The position numbers and the translations under genes are program-made. A stretch of 64,000 nt of DNA from Flavobacteriaceae bacterium (lineage in GTDB: Bacteria; Bacteroidota; Bacteroidia; Flavobacteriales; Flavobacteriaceae), in NCBI GenBank assembly GCA_013003555.1, contig JABDIV010000025.1, forward strand, positions 22,325 to 86,324. The letters are read 5' to 3'. Below are positions 8,635 through 15,971 of the stretch, in pieces. The notes beneath the pieces are model-generated. The model was given only the letters and a program-made list of their open reading frames with translations. It did no database searches and was not told the DNA's origin. Position 1 is the first letter of the stretch; every line of letters starts with the position of its first letter.

Positions 8635-9222
8635 TTATTTTACAACGGGTTCGTCGTCATCACCTCCCCCAGAAGTACATCCATTTAACAGGGCTTCAAC
8701 AAACATCGCCCAGCTATTGCCGTCGAACTCTGTACCCGAAGCCCAGGCGGTCTCACCTCCTGTTGGTCCGGTGACTTCAGCGTGTGCCGCAAAACAGAAA
8801 TCCTCTAGCAGATATTCAATCGGGAATTCATAAACCACTTCATTCACGCCTTCTGAATGTTCAGAAGAATGCTCAAAATGGCCGATTTTTGGATTACCAG
8901 ATCCGGTTGTTGGAATCTGCTCACATTCGCCAAGGCTTAAATGGGTGGCTCCAATGGTCCAGTCGGGGCCGGCCGAATAGGTAATTTTCAATAGGCCATC
9001 GATGGTTTCGGCAGTAACCAAGCCTGCAATATGATTTTGTCCGGCAATCAATTCAACCTCGAGACAATTCTCGCCTTCACGTGTTAAGGCATTATCTACC
9101 TTAGCTTCATAAACTTTAAATAAATTCTCACTGGTTAATTGGTCGGGCTCAGTTTGCTCGGTTGTGCAACCCATTACCACTATTGCCAAAGATGAGAGGA
9201 TAAAAATGGAAAATTTCTTCAT
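8635..9222 (-). CDS. Secreted lipoprotein with a conserved beta-rich module (family 1, copy A)
   Basis: 195 residues from the ATG at 9222, chosen because it gives a compact signal peptide (MKKFSIFIL) ending in a lipobox VVMGC; the track's longer start adds 12 residues without purpose. The mature part has IAGLVTAETIDGLLKITY, then ATHLSLG, then NPKIGHFEH and FCFAAHAEV, a pattern also seen in the lipoproteins at 9392-9928 and 34516-35811. The protein ends in an acidic glycine-rich tail. I do not recognise a characterised function; surface exposure is plausible. The leader contains a 13-nt segment complementary to the tandem sRNA-like elements at 54.5-54.8 kb. Confidence 0.72.
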   Translation of the reverse strand: MKKFSIFILSSLAIVVMGCTTEQTEPDQLTSENLFKVYEAKVDNALTREGENCLEVELIAGQNHIAGLVTAETIDGLLKITYSAGPDWTIGATHLSLGECEQIPTTGSGNPKIGHFEHSSEHSEGVNEVVYEFPIEYLLEDFCFAAHAEVTGPTGGETAWASGTEFDGNSWAMFVEALLNGCTSGGGDDDEPVVK

Positions 9223-9234
9223 AACTAATATATT

Positions 9235-9247
9235 TAAGTAGGTTAAG
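9235..9247 (-). promoter_or_regulatory. Candidate sRNA-pairing site in the leader of the 9222 lipoprotein gene
   Basis: The mRNA leader carries CTTAACCTACTTA 12 nt before the start codon. This is the exact reverse complement of TAAGTAGGTTAAG, present in both sRNA-like elements (from 54531 and 54768). A near-consensus -7 box (TATGTTTA, 9259-9252) would start the mRNA just before this site. The complementarity is seen; regulation is inferred. Confidence 0.5.
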
Positions 9248-9342
9248 ACTTTAAACATACAACTATATCCGTGAAAAACACTTTTTATTCGACAAACGAA
9301 CCTAAAATGTAAGCGTTTTCTGAATGCGTTTCGATGAAGTAC

Positions 9343-9370
9343 AAAAAAAGCCAGCTAAAAAGCCGGCTTA
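9343..9370 (-). terminator. Terminator of the 9392 lipoprotein gene
   Basis: On the minus strand AAGCCGGC and GCTGGCTT pair with one internal A-C mismatch and are followed by at least six T. It lies 21 bp after the stop codon. Confidence 0.65.
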
Positions 9371-9391
9371 GATTAGTAAACTGTTTATTTA

Positions 9392-9928
9392 TTATTGCTT
9401 CTGAAGGCATTCTTTTGCAAATTCTGGAGCATAACTCATGTCCGAATCTGGTAATTGGATTCCTTCAACAAAAATGGTTTCCTTGATCTTGCCGTTCTTG
9501 ATTATCAATTTAGGCATGAGACAATAAATACCGTTAATATCATCAATTGCAAAATTGAAATCCGCGAGATAAATATCATCATTAAAAGTCTCGGTCTGTA
9601 CATATTTACCCGAGGCAAAAATGTCTGGCTGTTGGGTATCGATTTGAGAAACAGGACCGAAGAACATCTTCGCATCACTAATCTTCCAATACTTTGTCTT
9701 GTACCTAATGGTCAACCAGCCCGTTTTGTGATTAACGAAACTTTCAATAGTACCTCTATAAACGCCTTTCTCGTTTACAAGGTATGCTACAGAGCAAGAT
9801 GCATCTGCCTTAACACTTCTGGTGTTAAGTTCATCCTGACTGTTAAAATCATCATTGTTAATGCTGTCAACGCTGCACGAAGTTACGAATAAGGCAAGCG
9901 CAAAAATGTAAAGTAGTTTTTTCATCAT
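9392..9928 (-). CDS. Secreted lipoprotein, divergent member of the same module family (copy B)
   Basis: 178 residues from the first ATG of an ATG-ATG pair at 9928/9925. The signal peptide MKKLLYIFALALFVTSC has a clear lipobox (VTSC). The mature part keeps the core seen in the neighbouring lipoprotein: GTIESFVNHKTGWLTIRYKT followed by a W-x-I-S-D-A-K-M-F-F-G segment, where copy A has W-T-I-G-A-T-H-L-S-L-G. The second half is less conserved. It is probably an old tandem paralog. Function unknown. A perfect -7 box lies at 9960-9953, so the leader would be only ~20 nt. Confidence 0.7.
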   Translation of the reverse strand: MMKKLLYIFALALFVTSCSVDSINNDDFNSQDELNTRSVKADASCSVAYLVNEKGVYRGTIESFVNHKTGWLTIRYKTKYWKISDAKMFFGPVSQIDTQQPDIFASGKYVQTETFNDDIYLADFNFAIDDINGIYCLMPKLIIKNGKIKETIFVEGIQLPDSDMSYAPEFAKECLQKQ

Positions 9929-9943
9929 ATAGTAAATTTGGGG
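9929..9943 (-). promoter_or_regulatory. Candidate sRNA-pairing site abutting the start codon of the 9392-9928 gene
   Basis: The leader segment CCCCAAATTTACTAT (directly followed by ATG) can pair with ATGGTAGATTTGGGG of the sRNA-like elements over 15 contiguous base pairs. Thirteen are Watson-Crick and two are G-U. Pairing would cover the ribosome landing site. Confidence 0.5.
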
Positions 9944-9952
9944 TTTACAGGT

Positions 9953-9960
9953 CAAAAGTA
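9953..9960 (-). promoter_or_regulatory. -7 box of the 9392-9928 lipoprotein gene
   Basis: TACTTTTG on the minus strand is a perfect TAnnTTTG. Transcription would start near 9949, giving a very short leader. No clear -33 TTTG was found. Confidence 0.55.
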
Positions 9961-10102
9961 CTTCAGGGTTTGAATATCTGTTAATAATTACGATAAGCGG
10001 CTCGAAAATTCGTTAATCTTACACCCTAACAGTCAAATGGAATAAATTAATCGATAATCGGCACCATGACCCAGTAAAGTCCTGTTTTACAGGATATTAA
10101 CG

Positions 10103-10132
10103 AAAAAGGCCGGTATATTTACCGGCCTTTTT
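10103..10132. terminator. Strong bidirectional terminator downstream of kbp
   Basis: AAAAAGGCCGGTA and TACCGGCCTTTTT form a perfect 13-bp stem with a 4-base loop and A/T tracts on both sides. It follows the stop of the minus-strand kbp gene by ~20 bp. Confidence 0.8.
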
Positions 10133-10150
10133 ACTTTATTTTGGTCTTGT

Positions 10151-10636
10151 TTATGCTTTGATATGGGGTATACGTAATACCTGGCCAGGGTAAATCTTAT
10201 CAGGATCACTAAGCATTGGCTTATTAGCCTCAAAAATTACCGGATACTTCATGGGGTCACCATAATATTTTTTGGAGATTTTACTCAATGAATCACCGCT
10301 TACAACAGTATGGAACTGCGCTTCAGGTTCGGTATGCTGGACGCTCATTTGATCGTCAACGGCTGCAATGCCTTCAGAATTCCCGACAACCAGAACGATT
10401 TTTTCACGTGTTGATTGATCATAGGCCGCACCGCGAACCGTCGCCTTATCATCATCGATATGAATATTGAGATTCTCAACTTTTAACTGGAGATCGTGAA
10501 TGGTTTCTTTAAGACGTGCTGCAGCAGCCTCCTCAGCTTTGAGTTCAGCCTCAGCAGCCTTATTGGCTTCTTTCGCGCCTGATTTAACTCCGAATATTGC
10601 TGTTCCCGCATTTTTAATGAATGAAAATAAACTCAT
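10151..10636 (-). CDS. kbp: BON-LysM protein, Kbp (YgaU) family
   Basis: 161 residues. The N-terminus (SLFSFIKNAG) is followed by an Ala/Glu-rich coiled segment (residues ~18-45), a BON domain (VNIHIDD-KATVRG to GIAAVDDQM, quoted in parts, ~52-98) and a C-terminal LysM domain (FHTVVSGDSLSKISKKYYGD to PGQVLRIP, ~107-157). The end, FEANKPMLSDPDKIYPGQVLRIP, is nearly the same as remembered E. coli Kbp, a cytoplasmic K+-binding protein needed for growth in high K+. There is no signal peptide, consistent with that role. The Glu/Ala coil is longer than in E. coli Kbp. Confidence 0.88.
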   Translation of the reverse strand: MSLFSFIKNAGTAIFGVKSGAKEANKAAEAELKAEEAAAARLKETIHDLQLKVENLNIHIDDDKATVRGAAYDQSTREKIVLVVGNSEGIAAVDDQMSVQHTEPEAQFHTVVSGDSLSKISKKYYGDPMKYPVIFEANKPMLSDPDKIYPGQVLRIPHIKA

Positions 10637-10836
10637 ATTATATAGTGTTTAAAGGGTTAATGCTTAATCCTGTAAAGGTCTCAAAAAATAGACTGATTTG
10701 CAATGTTTGTTAACAATTAATAGCGCTTAAATATCTATATCGTAGGAACCCGAATTAAATGATTAAGTCATATAATGAAGAAATGGCCCCGGATACTACC
10801 AAAGGCCAAATCTTAACTAACTAACCAACCAAAAAT

Positions 10837-11781
10837 TTATTTTCTTGTATTTTTCCTTGGATTGTCCTTTTTATCAGTTTTCTGACGTCTCAGCTTATCG
10901 CCAGCCGATTTAGACTTATCCCAACTACCATCGTCTAACCTTAGATATTGGATATATCCTCGGCCGGTAAATTCATAAAACGTTCCTGAATCAGTATGAT
11001 ATAATTCAATTAGTTGATCTGTAATAACATTCAACTCAAAAAATTCATCCGCGAAAAAATCGTAATCCAGGGTGAGCGTTTTGAGATACATATTACCCGA
11101 GATATCGCCCACACCATATACACCGGTATAATCCCAATACAATTCATCGACTGGCGTTCCAACACTATCCTGCGAACTTCTGAACGTTGAATCATTACCC
11201 CCCGCTAAGAATTGAAGAAAATTCTCATAGTCAAATTCATTTATCGCTCCTACATCACTGGTAAATGTTTTTTCCCAGGCCTCATACTCCTGCAAAAAAT
11301 AATGAATGTTCTCATAAAAAACCAGATCATAATCGAAAGTGTTTCTTTGATAGCCATGGAGGAAATAAGAAGTGTCATTAAATGGATTGTACAGTTCTAT
11401 TGTATTAGAGTCGATTTGATAAACATCGAAGGTTTCATAACCGTCCAGATCGTGATAAACATCAAGAATCATATCATAGGCGTCGTAGGTTCCGATTGAA
11501 ATCCCAAATCCACCTCCCTGACTGCCTATTCCAACCAGATTGTTGTTTGCATATACAATTCCATTTCTAAAAGATATTGTGAACGCTTTTTGTAAAAAAG
11601 GCGTTTGTCCATAACCAATTGTTTGATTGATATCGACATACCATAATTCGTAAGAGTTTAGTAATTGATTAAGAGAAATCGATGGTCTGTTATCGAAATC
11701 ATCAACGACAACTTCGGTATAACACGATGTAAATAACAACGAGACCAAAGCTATTCCTGAAAGTAGTTTAATTGTTTTCAT
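10837..11781 (-). CDS. Conserved flavobacterial lipoprotein of unknown function
   Basis: 314 residues with a signal peptide and lipobox (LLFTSCYTE, Cys20). The mature part is aromatic and beta-rich (FQKAFTISFRNGIVYANNN-like stretches, LDYDFFADEFFEL) and ends in a long Lys/Asp/Arg-rich tail (~residues 285-314). I know similar flavobacterial proteins from memory, some mislabelled in databases as nicotinic acid mononucleotide adenyltransferase; nothing here supports that enzyme. Function unknown. The ~200 bp upstream of kbp (10637-10836) holds no gene I can support. Confidence 0.7.
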   Translation of the reverse strand: MKTIKLLSGIALVSLLFTSCYTEVVVDDFDNRPSISLNQLLNSYELWYVDINQTIGYGQTPFLQKAFTISFRNGIVYANNNLVGIGSQGGGFGISIGTYDAYDMILDVYHDLDGYETFDVYQIDSNTIELYNPFNDTSYFLHGYQRNTFDYDLVFYENIHYFLQEYEAWEKTFTSDVGAINEFDYENFLQFLAGGNDSTFRSSQDSVGTPVDELYWDYTGVYGVGDISGNMYLKTLTLDYDFFADEFFELNVITDQLIELYHTDSGTFYEFTGRGYIQYLRLDDGSWDKSKSAGDKLRRQKTDKKDNPRKNTRK

Positions 11782-11897
11782 CTGTTCGCTTTTTATGATT
11801 AATCTTTTAAGATGGATTGATATCTATGTCATTCAAATTGCATGCCAAAAACACAGTTACTTAATTTTCAGACAATTACAAACCCTCATAAAAATTG

Positions 11898-11905
11898 TAC
11901 TTTTG
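11898..11905 (+). promoter_or_regulatory. -7 box of gpsA
   Basis: TACTTTTG, a perfect TAnnTTTG, lies 21 bp before the gpsA ATG. The -33 region has only a partial match. Confidence 0.5.
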
Positions 11906-11926
11906 ACCAAAGAATAGTTAGCAGCC

Positions 11927-12928
11927 ATGGCATCTCAATATAAATATGCTGTTTTTGGAGGTGGAAGCTGGGCAACAGCCATCGTGAAAATGCTTTGTGA
12001 GAATCTTGAAGAAGTTGGATGGTATATGCGCAGTGTGTATACCAAAGAACACTTGGAAAAGCACAGGCATAATCCAAGCTATTTGAGTTCTGTTGAGTTT
12101 AATTTGGAACAATTGAAGCTCACAAATGACATTGACGAAATGGTCAACTATGCAGATATTTTGATATTTGTCATACCTTCTGCCTTCATGCATTCTGAAA
12201 TCGAAAAGATTAGCACTGATTTTTCTTCCAAAATCATTGTTTCTGCGGTTAAAGGGATTATTCCGGAGTCAGGCTTGCTGGTGGGCGAGCATTTCCACGA
12301 CATACATAATATCCCATTCAATCATATTGCGGTTATCGCCGGACCTTGTCATGCTGAAGAGGTCGCCCTCGAACGCCTGTCCTATCTCACTATTTCCTGT
12401 GCCGACCAAGATATTGCTCAGGAAATTGCCAATCAGGTATCCAGCTCCTATATCCGAACAAAAATAAGCGACGATGTTATCGGTATTGAATACGCCGTCA
12501 TGTTGAAAAATATCTATGCTATCGCCGCTGGAATAGCTCATGGCTTAGGGTACGGCGATAATTTTCAAAGTGTATTGATGAGCAATGCCATCAGAGAGAT
12601 GAAACGCTTTATCAATAAAATGCACAAAATGAAAAGGAATATTAATAATTCGGCTTATTTGGGAGATCTCCTCGTAACCGGTTATTCTACATTCTCCCGA
12701 AATCGGATGTTTGGAAATATGATCGGTAAGGGTTATACTGTAAAGTCGGCGATGATGGAAATGAATATGGTAGCCGAAGGTTATTATGCAACCAAAAGCG
12801 CTCAAATTCTCAATCAGAAGAACGAGAGTAAAACGCATTTACCCATTATCAAGGCGGTTTACGAAATTCTCTATGAAGGAAGAAGCCCGAAATGGGTTTT
12901 TCAGAAATTAACCGAAAAACTCGATTGA
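11927..12928 (+). CDS. gpsA: NAD(P)H-dependent glycerol-3-phosphate dehydrogenase
   Basis: Reduces dihydroxyacetone phosphate to sn-glycerol-3-phosphate for phospholipid synthesis. 333 residues. The Rossmann motif FGGGSWATA is at residues 10-18, the second cofactor segment VIPSAFMH near 85, and the catalytic lysine region VMLKNIYAIAAGIAHGLGYGDN near 189-210. The ATG at 11927 places the Rossmann loop at the expected distance. It is convergent with pheS (5-bp gap). Confidence 0.95.
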   Translation: MASQYKYAVFGGGSWATAIVKMLCENLEEVGWYMRSVYTKEHLEKHRHNPSYLSSVEFNLEQLKLTNDIDEMVNYADILIFVIPSAFMHSEIEKISTDFSSKIIVSAVKGIIPESGLLVGEHFHDIHNIPFNHIAVIAGPCHAEEVALERLSYLTISCADQDIAQEIANQVSSSYIRTKISDDVIGIEYAVMLKNIYAIAAGIAHGLGYGDNFQSVLMSNAIREMKRFINKMHKMKRNINNSAYLGDLLVTGYSTFSRNRMFGNMIGKGYTVKSAMMEMNMVAEGYYATKSAQILNQKNESKTHLPIIKAVYEILYEGRSPKWVFQKLTEKLD

Positions 12929-12933
12929 CCCTA

Positions 12934-13953
12934 TTAAAGGGAGGAGCGGAACTGCTTCAAGAATCGTACATCGTTTTCACTCAACAACCGTATATCACTA
13001 ATTTGATGCAATAACAATGCAATACGATCAATCCCCATTCCGAAAGCAAAACCCGAATATGACTTCGAGTCAATACCACAGTTTTCTAAAACATTGGGAT
13101 CTACCATCCCACAACCCATGATCTCAAGCCATCCGGTGCCTTTGGTCATTTTATAATCGGTTTCGGTTTCAAGGCCCCAATACACGTCAACTTCCGCACT
13201 TGGTTCGGTAAACGGGAAGAAAGAGGGTCTCAGCCTGATTTTAGATTTCCCGAACATTTCGGTCGTAAAATACTGGAGGGTTTGTTTAAGATCGGCAAAA
13301 CTCACCTGCTTATCGATATATAATCCTTCCACCTGGTGAAAGAAACAATGAGAACGTGCAGAAATGGCTTCATTCCTATATACCCGCCCCGGTGAAATCG
13401 TTCGAATCGGTGGTTTGTGTTGTTCCATATAGCGCACTTGAACCGAGCTCGTATGGGTGCGTAAAAGCATATCGGGATCAGACTGAACGAAGAAAGTGTC
13501 CTGCATATCTCTGGCCGGGTGATATTCAGGAAGATTTAAAGCTGTAAAATTATGCCAATCATCTTCGATCTCAGGACCTTCACTAACATTAAATCCAATT
13601 CTTGAGAAAATCTCAACAATTTGATTCTTGACTATGGAAATCGGATGCCGCGATCCGAGGGATACCGGCTCACCTGGTCGACTTAAATCACCATACAATC
13701 CATGTGTTTCTGCTTGATTCTCCAGGGCGTTTTTAAGATGGGCAACCTTGTCCTGAGCCCCTTGCTTTAATTGATTGACTGCCTGTCCAAATTCTTTCTT
13801 TTGGTCCTTGGGTACATTCTTGAACTCGGCAAACAACTCGGTTAAAAGCCCCCTCCTTCCCAGAAAGCGAATTCGAAAGGATTCTAATTCTTCTTTCGAT
13901 TCAGTACTAAAGGAATCGACTTCTGCAATAAGTGATTTGATCTTATCTATCAT
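12934..13953 (-). CDS. pheS: Phenylalanyl-tRNA synthetase alpha subunit
   Basis: Catalytic subunit of the (alpha-beta)2 PheRS. 339 residues. The N-terminal coiled-coil (residues ~1-85) binds tRNA. The class II core has HPARDMQDTFF, motif 2 SARSHCFFHQVEGLYID and motif 3 GFAFGMGIDRIALLLH near the C-terminus. It also carries the ETDYKMTKGTGWLEIMGCGMV segment. The beta subunit pheT is not in the window, so the pair is unlinked here, as is common in Bacteroidota. Confidence 0.95.
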   Translation of the reverse strand: MIDKIKSLIAEVDSFSTESKEELESFRIRFLGRRGLLTELFAEFKNVPKDQKKEFGQAVNQLKQGAQDKVAHLKNALENQAETHGLYGDLSRPGEPVSLGSRHPISIVKNQIVEIFSRIGFNVSEGPEIEDDWHNFTALNLPEYHPARDMQDTFFVQSDPDMLLRTHTSSVQVRYMEQHKPPIRTISPGRVYRNEAISARSHCFFHQVEGLYIDKQVSFADLKQTLQYFTTEMFGKSKIRLRPSFFPFTEPSAEVDVYWGLETETDYKMTKGTGWLEIMGCGMVDPNVLENCGIDSKSYSGFAFGMGIDRIALLLHQISDIRLLSENDVRFLKQFRSSL

Positions 13954-13976
13954 TGTTCAATCGGCTAAATAAAACG

Positions 13977-13984
13977 CAAATTTA
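13977..13984 (-). promoter_or_regulatory. -7 box of pheS
   Basis: TAAATTTG on the minus strand, a perfect TAnnTTTG, lies 24 bp before the pheS ATG. No clear -33 TTTG was found. Confidence 0.5.
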
Positions 13985-13991
13985 ACAATTC

Positions 13992-14348
13992 CTAACTGAT
14001 AAATTCGGTCTCGATGAAATAGTTTACGATGGCTTCTTTCATCAAAATACTCTGTTCACCAGCTTTCAACGGAGGCAAGGATGCCATGACAGTATAATGC
14101 GGCCAGCCCTCTTCATCTATGTAATCAAATGTATAGTAACCGTATGGCTCAAGCAATCGGCAAATGGCAATGTGCATCAAATGAACCTTTTCATCCTTTT
14201 TGAACTCCCGATGCAACTGACCCAATTCCTGTATTCCGATCAGGTAAATAATAGAATCAAGATCGAGCTTATCACCCTCCGAAAATTGATTAGTCAACTT
14301 TTTGACTAACATTTCCCATCGCTCTTTAAGTTGTTCGTCTCTTGCCAT
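13992..14348 (-). CDS. Conserved hypothetical protein (118 aa)
   Basis: A small soluble, mostly helical protein without signal peptide or membrane segment. It begins MARDEQLKERWEML and has a conserved-looking IGIQELGQLHREFKKDEKVHLMHIAICRLL core (quoted in parts), then an aromatic YGYYTFDY segment. I remember similar ~115-residue proteins next to pheS or cvpA in Flavobacteriia, but no function. A perfect -7 box sits 8 bp before the start, so the mRNA leader would be extremely short. Confidence 0.75.
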   Translation of the reverse strand: MARDEQLKERWEMLVKKLTNQFSEGDKLDLDSIIYLIGIQELGQLHREFKKDEKVHLMHIAICRLLEPYGYYTFDYIDEEGWPHYTVMASLPPLKAGEQSILMKEAIVNYFIETEFIS

Positions 14349-14355
14349 GTGGGCG

Positions 14356-14363
14356 CAAAGTTA
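14356..14363 (-). promoter_or_regulatory. -7 box of the 13992-14348 gene
   Basis: TAACTTTG (perfect TAnnTTTG) with a TTTG 24 bp upstream on the minus strand. It is divergent from, and close to, the cvpA -7 box. Confidence 0.5.
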
Positions 14364-14396
14364 AACACTAATGAAATACGGACGAAACAAAGTCGT

Positions 14397-14404
14397 TATA
14401 TTTG
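14397..14404 (+). promoter_or_regulatory. -7 box of cvpA
   Basis: TATATTTG, a perfect TAnnTTTG, lies 16 bp before the cvpA ATG at 14421. Confidence 0.55.
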
Positions 14405-14420
14405 TTAAACACGCTTACCG

Positions 14421-14939
14421 ATGAATATCATAGACATATTATTGGGTTCCATCTTACTCTTCGGACTGATCAGGGGATTTTCAAAAGGGCTTTTTGTTGA
14501 AGTCGCTTCTTTGGTGGCCCTGGTAGCCGGAATTTACGGTGCTATACATTTCAGCAACTTTACTGCCGAATTTCTGATGCAGCATGTTGATTGGAGCGAA
14601 CAAACGATTAATCTCGCGGCTTTTGCCTTGACGTTTATAATTATTGTGGTTGCCATTTCACTTGCTGGGAAAGCACTTACCAAATTGGCTGATTTCGCAG
14701 CTCTGGGGATTTTAAATTCAATTCTGGGCGGTGTATTCGGTGTTTTAAAAATCGGATTGATCTTAAGTATCTTCCTCTTGATTTTCAGTAAGATGCAGCG
14801 AAGTATCCCGTTTATAGCTGAGGAAGACCTTGAGGAATCTGTACTGTATGAGCCGGTAAAATCTTTTGCGCCGATGCTTTTTCCTAATTTCATATCTGTT
14901 GAAGATTCAGAGGAATCAACGGCCAAATCAGATTCCTGA
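14421..14939 (+). CDS. cvpA: CvpA family membrane protein
   Basis: 172 residues with four hydrophobic helices. The start MNIIDILLGSILLFGLIRGFSKGLFVE has the family pattern D-x-L-x-x-G-x-x-x-G-F-x-K-G. The family is named for colicin V production in E. coli and is linked to envelope stress and septation; the mechanism is unresolved. A polar acidic tail (SVEDSEESTAKSDS) follows the last helix. It ends 4 bp from the convergent AraC-type gene. Confidence 0.85.
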   Translation: MNIIDILLGSILLFGLIRGFSKGLFVEVASLVALVAGIYGAIHFSNFTAEFLMQHVDWSEQTINLAAFALTFIIIVVAISLAGKALTKLADFAALGILNSILGGVFGVLKIGLILSIFLLIFSKMQRSIPFIAEEDLEESVLYEPVKSFAPMLFPNFISVEDSEESTAKSDS

Positions 14940-14943
14940 CCTG

Positions 14944-15795
14944 TTACGACAAACTTAATATATACTGTTTCGGTGTGGTTCCGTATTTCTTTTTGAATGC
15001 CGATATAAAATGACTCGCTGCACTATAGCCAATTTGATGACTTATCTCGGCCACATTAAAACGTCTTGTAAGAAGTTGTTTTCTGGCATATTCCAATTTA
15101 TAATCCAGTAAAAAATTAAATACCGATTCGCCATATAAGTGTTTAAATCCTTCCTTTAATTTTGGAAGAGGTAGTCCAACCTCATTAGCCAACGCTGTCA
15201 GACCAGGTGGTTCAGCCATGTTGTTGATTATAATTTTCTTCGCCATTTTTATTTTTTCCACATGCTCTTCACTTTCGAGAAACGGACAACTTTGATTATC
15301 ATCTTTGTTCTCTCCAAAATAAAAGCATAAGGATTCGTAAGCTTTTGCTCTCAAATACAATTTCTGCAATGAATTGTGCTTCTGTTCATCCATAATTTGA
15401 TTGAGTACCAAAAGTTCAGAAGGTTCCAGAGCCTTTTCGAGATAATATTTTTTATGCCGGTTTTCATCATTGAGAAAGGGAATATGATCTGATACCTGCG
15501 AAAAAAATGAATGAAAAACCTTAATGCTGAAAATAAAAACCACATAGGACCCTCCCGGATTTAAAAGCAGGTTTATTGGAAGGTCAAGATCGGGATTATA
15601 TAAAAGAAGGGAGTTGTTCTGCTCGACATGTCTTTGGTAATGTGGCCCGAATAGTAAAGTTCCTTGTCCTTTTAAACAAAAGTGCATCTGAATGGACGTC
15701 TTGTCTACTTCTCTGTTGAATGCCAGCTCCTTAGCTTCAGGGTTATTTAATTTAATGACATTAAAACCTTCTTGAACAGTAATTTCATCTATCAT
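14944..15795 (-). CDS. AraC/PchR-like transcriptional regulator of the adjacent TonB-receptor operon
   Basis: 283 residues. The N-terminal ~170 residues form a cupin-like sensor region (CLKGQGTLLFGPHYQRH, quoted in parts). The C-terminus has two HTH units: LTALANEVGLPLPKLKEGFKHLYG, then VAEISHQIGYSAASHFISAFKKKYGTTPKQY, the AraC signature. The layout resembles PchR-type regulators that sense siderophores, inferred from family and context. It is divergent from the TonB receptor, with 176 bp between the starts. One AGCGGTATT repeat lies 5 bp upstream of its own ATG, suggesting autoregulation. Confidence 0.88.
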   Translation of the reverse strand: MIDEITVQEGFNVIKLNNPEAKELAFNREVDKTSIQMHFCLKGQGTLLFGPHYQRHVEQNNSLLLYNPDLDLPINLLLNPGGSYVVFIFSIKVFHSFFSQVSDHIPFLNDENRHKKYYLEKALEPSELLVLNQIMDEQKHNSLQKLYLRAKAYESLCFYFGENKDDNQSCPFLESEEHVEKIKMAKKIIINNMAEPPGLTALANEVGLPLPKLKEGFKHLYGESVFNFLLDYKLEYARKQLLTRRFNVAEISHQIGYSAASHFISAFKKKYGTTPKQYILSLS

Positions 15796-15800
15796 TTTTT

Positions 15801-15809
15801 AGCGGTATT
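15801..15809 (+). promoter_or_regulatory. AGCGGTATT repeat, site 1 (next to the AraC-type start)
   Basis: AGCGGTATT sits 5 bp upstream of the regulator's ATG, in the same orientation as the two copies near the receptor promoter. Binding here would block its own transcript or translation start. Operator role inferred. Confidence 0.5.
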
Positions 15810-15829
15810 TATTTGAATTATTTTGACGC

Positions 15830-15849
15830 AATGACATCCTCTTGTCATT
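15830..15849. promoter_or_regulatory. Perfect 7-bp dyad in the AraC/TonB-receptor intergenic region
   Basis: AATGACA, six bases, TGTCATT. It could be a dimeric repressor site (for instance a Fur-type protein) or a chance palindrome. The sequence does not say which. Confidence 0.35.
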
Positions 15850-15909
15850 ATTATATTTCAAAATTACTGATTATACGGGAGTTTATTCATAATAACACCG
15901 AAATTTTTT

Positions 15910-15918
15910 AGCGATATT
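15910..15918 (+). promoter_or_regulatory. AGCGATATT repeat, site 2
   Basis: One base different from sites 1 and 3, in the same orientation. It starts exactly 21 bp (two helical turns) before site 3, placing both on one face of the DNA, as expected for an AraC-family direct-repeat operator. Confidence 0.55.
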
Positions 15919-15930
15919 AAAAAAACTTAT

Positions 15931-15939
15931 AGCGGTATT
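15931..15939 (+). promoter_or_regulatory. AGCGGTATT repeat, site 3, overlapping the -33 region
   Basis: Ends 19 bp before the TAATTTTG -7 box, so it occupies the place where a -33 TTTG would be; none is present. This is the geometry of an activator-dependent promoter. Confidence 0.55.
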
Positions 15940-15958
15940 TTAGTCTTTTAAAGCAGCG

Positions 15959-15966
15959 TAATTTTG
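15959..15966 (+). promoter_or_regulatory. -7 box of the TonB-receptor operon
   Basis: TAATTTTG is a perfect TAnnTTTG. The ATG of the receptor is at 15972, so the expected start of transcription (~15970) would leave almost no leader. Confidence 0.5.
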
Positions 15967-15971
15967 TATAT

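Noticed and set aside
10080-10094. Short hairpin TCCTGT-TTT-ACAGGA near the kbp terminator
   Set aside because: Six base pairs only, no T tract, no gene depends on it. The strong terminator beside it explains the region.
10790-10815. TGGCC...GGCCA dyad after the 10837 lipoprotein gene as a terminator
   Set aside because: Only five paired bases with a 15-base loop and no T run on either strand.
12168-12838. ORFs of 90-99 aa inside gpsA on both strands
   Set aside because: Shadows of gpsA, which has all catalytic motifs in its own frame.
13385-13405. GTTCGAATC-like stretch resembling a tRNA T-loop
   Set aside because: It lies inside the pheS coding region and no cloverleaf arms surround it. 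I found no tRNA in the window.
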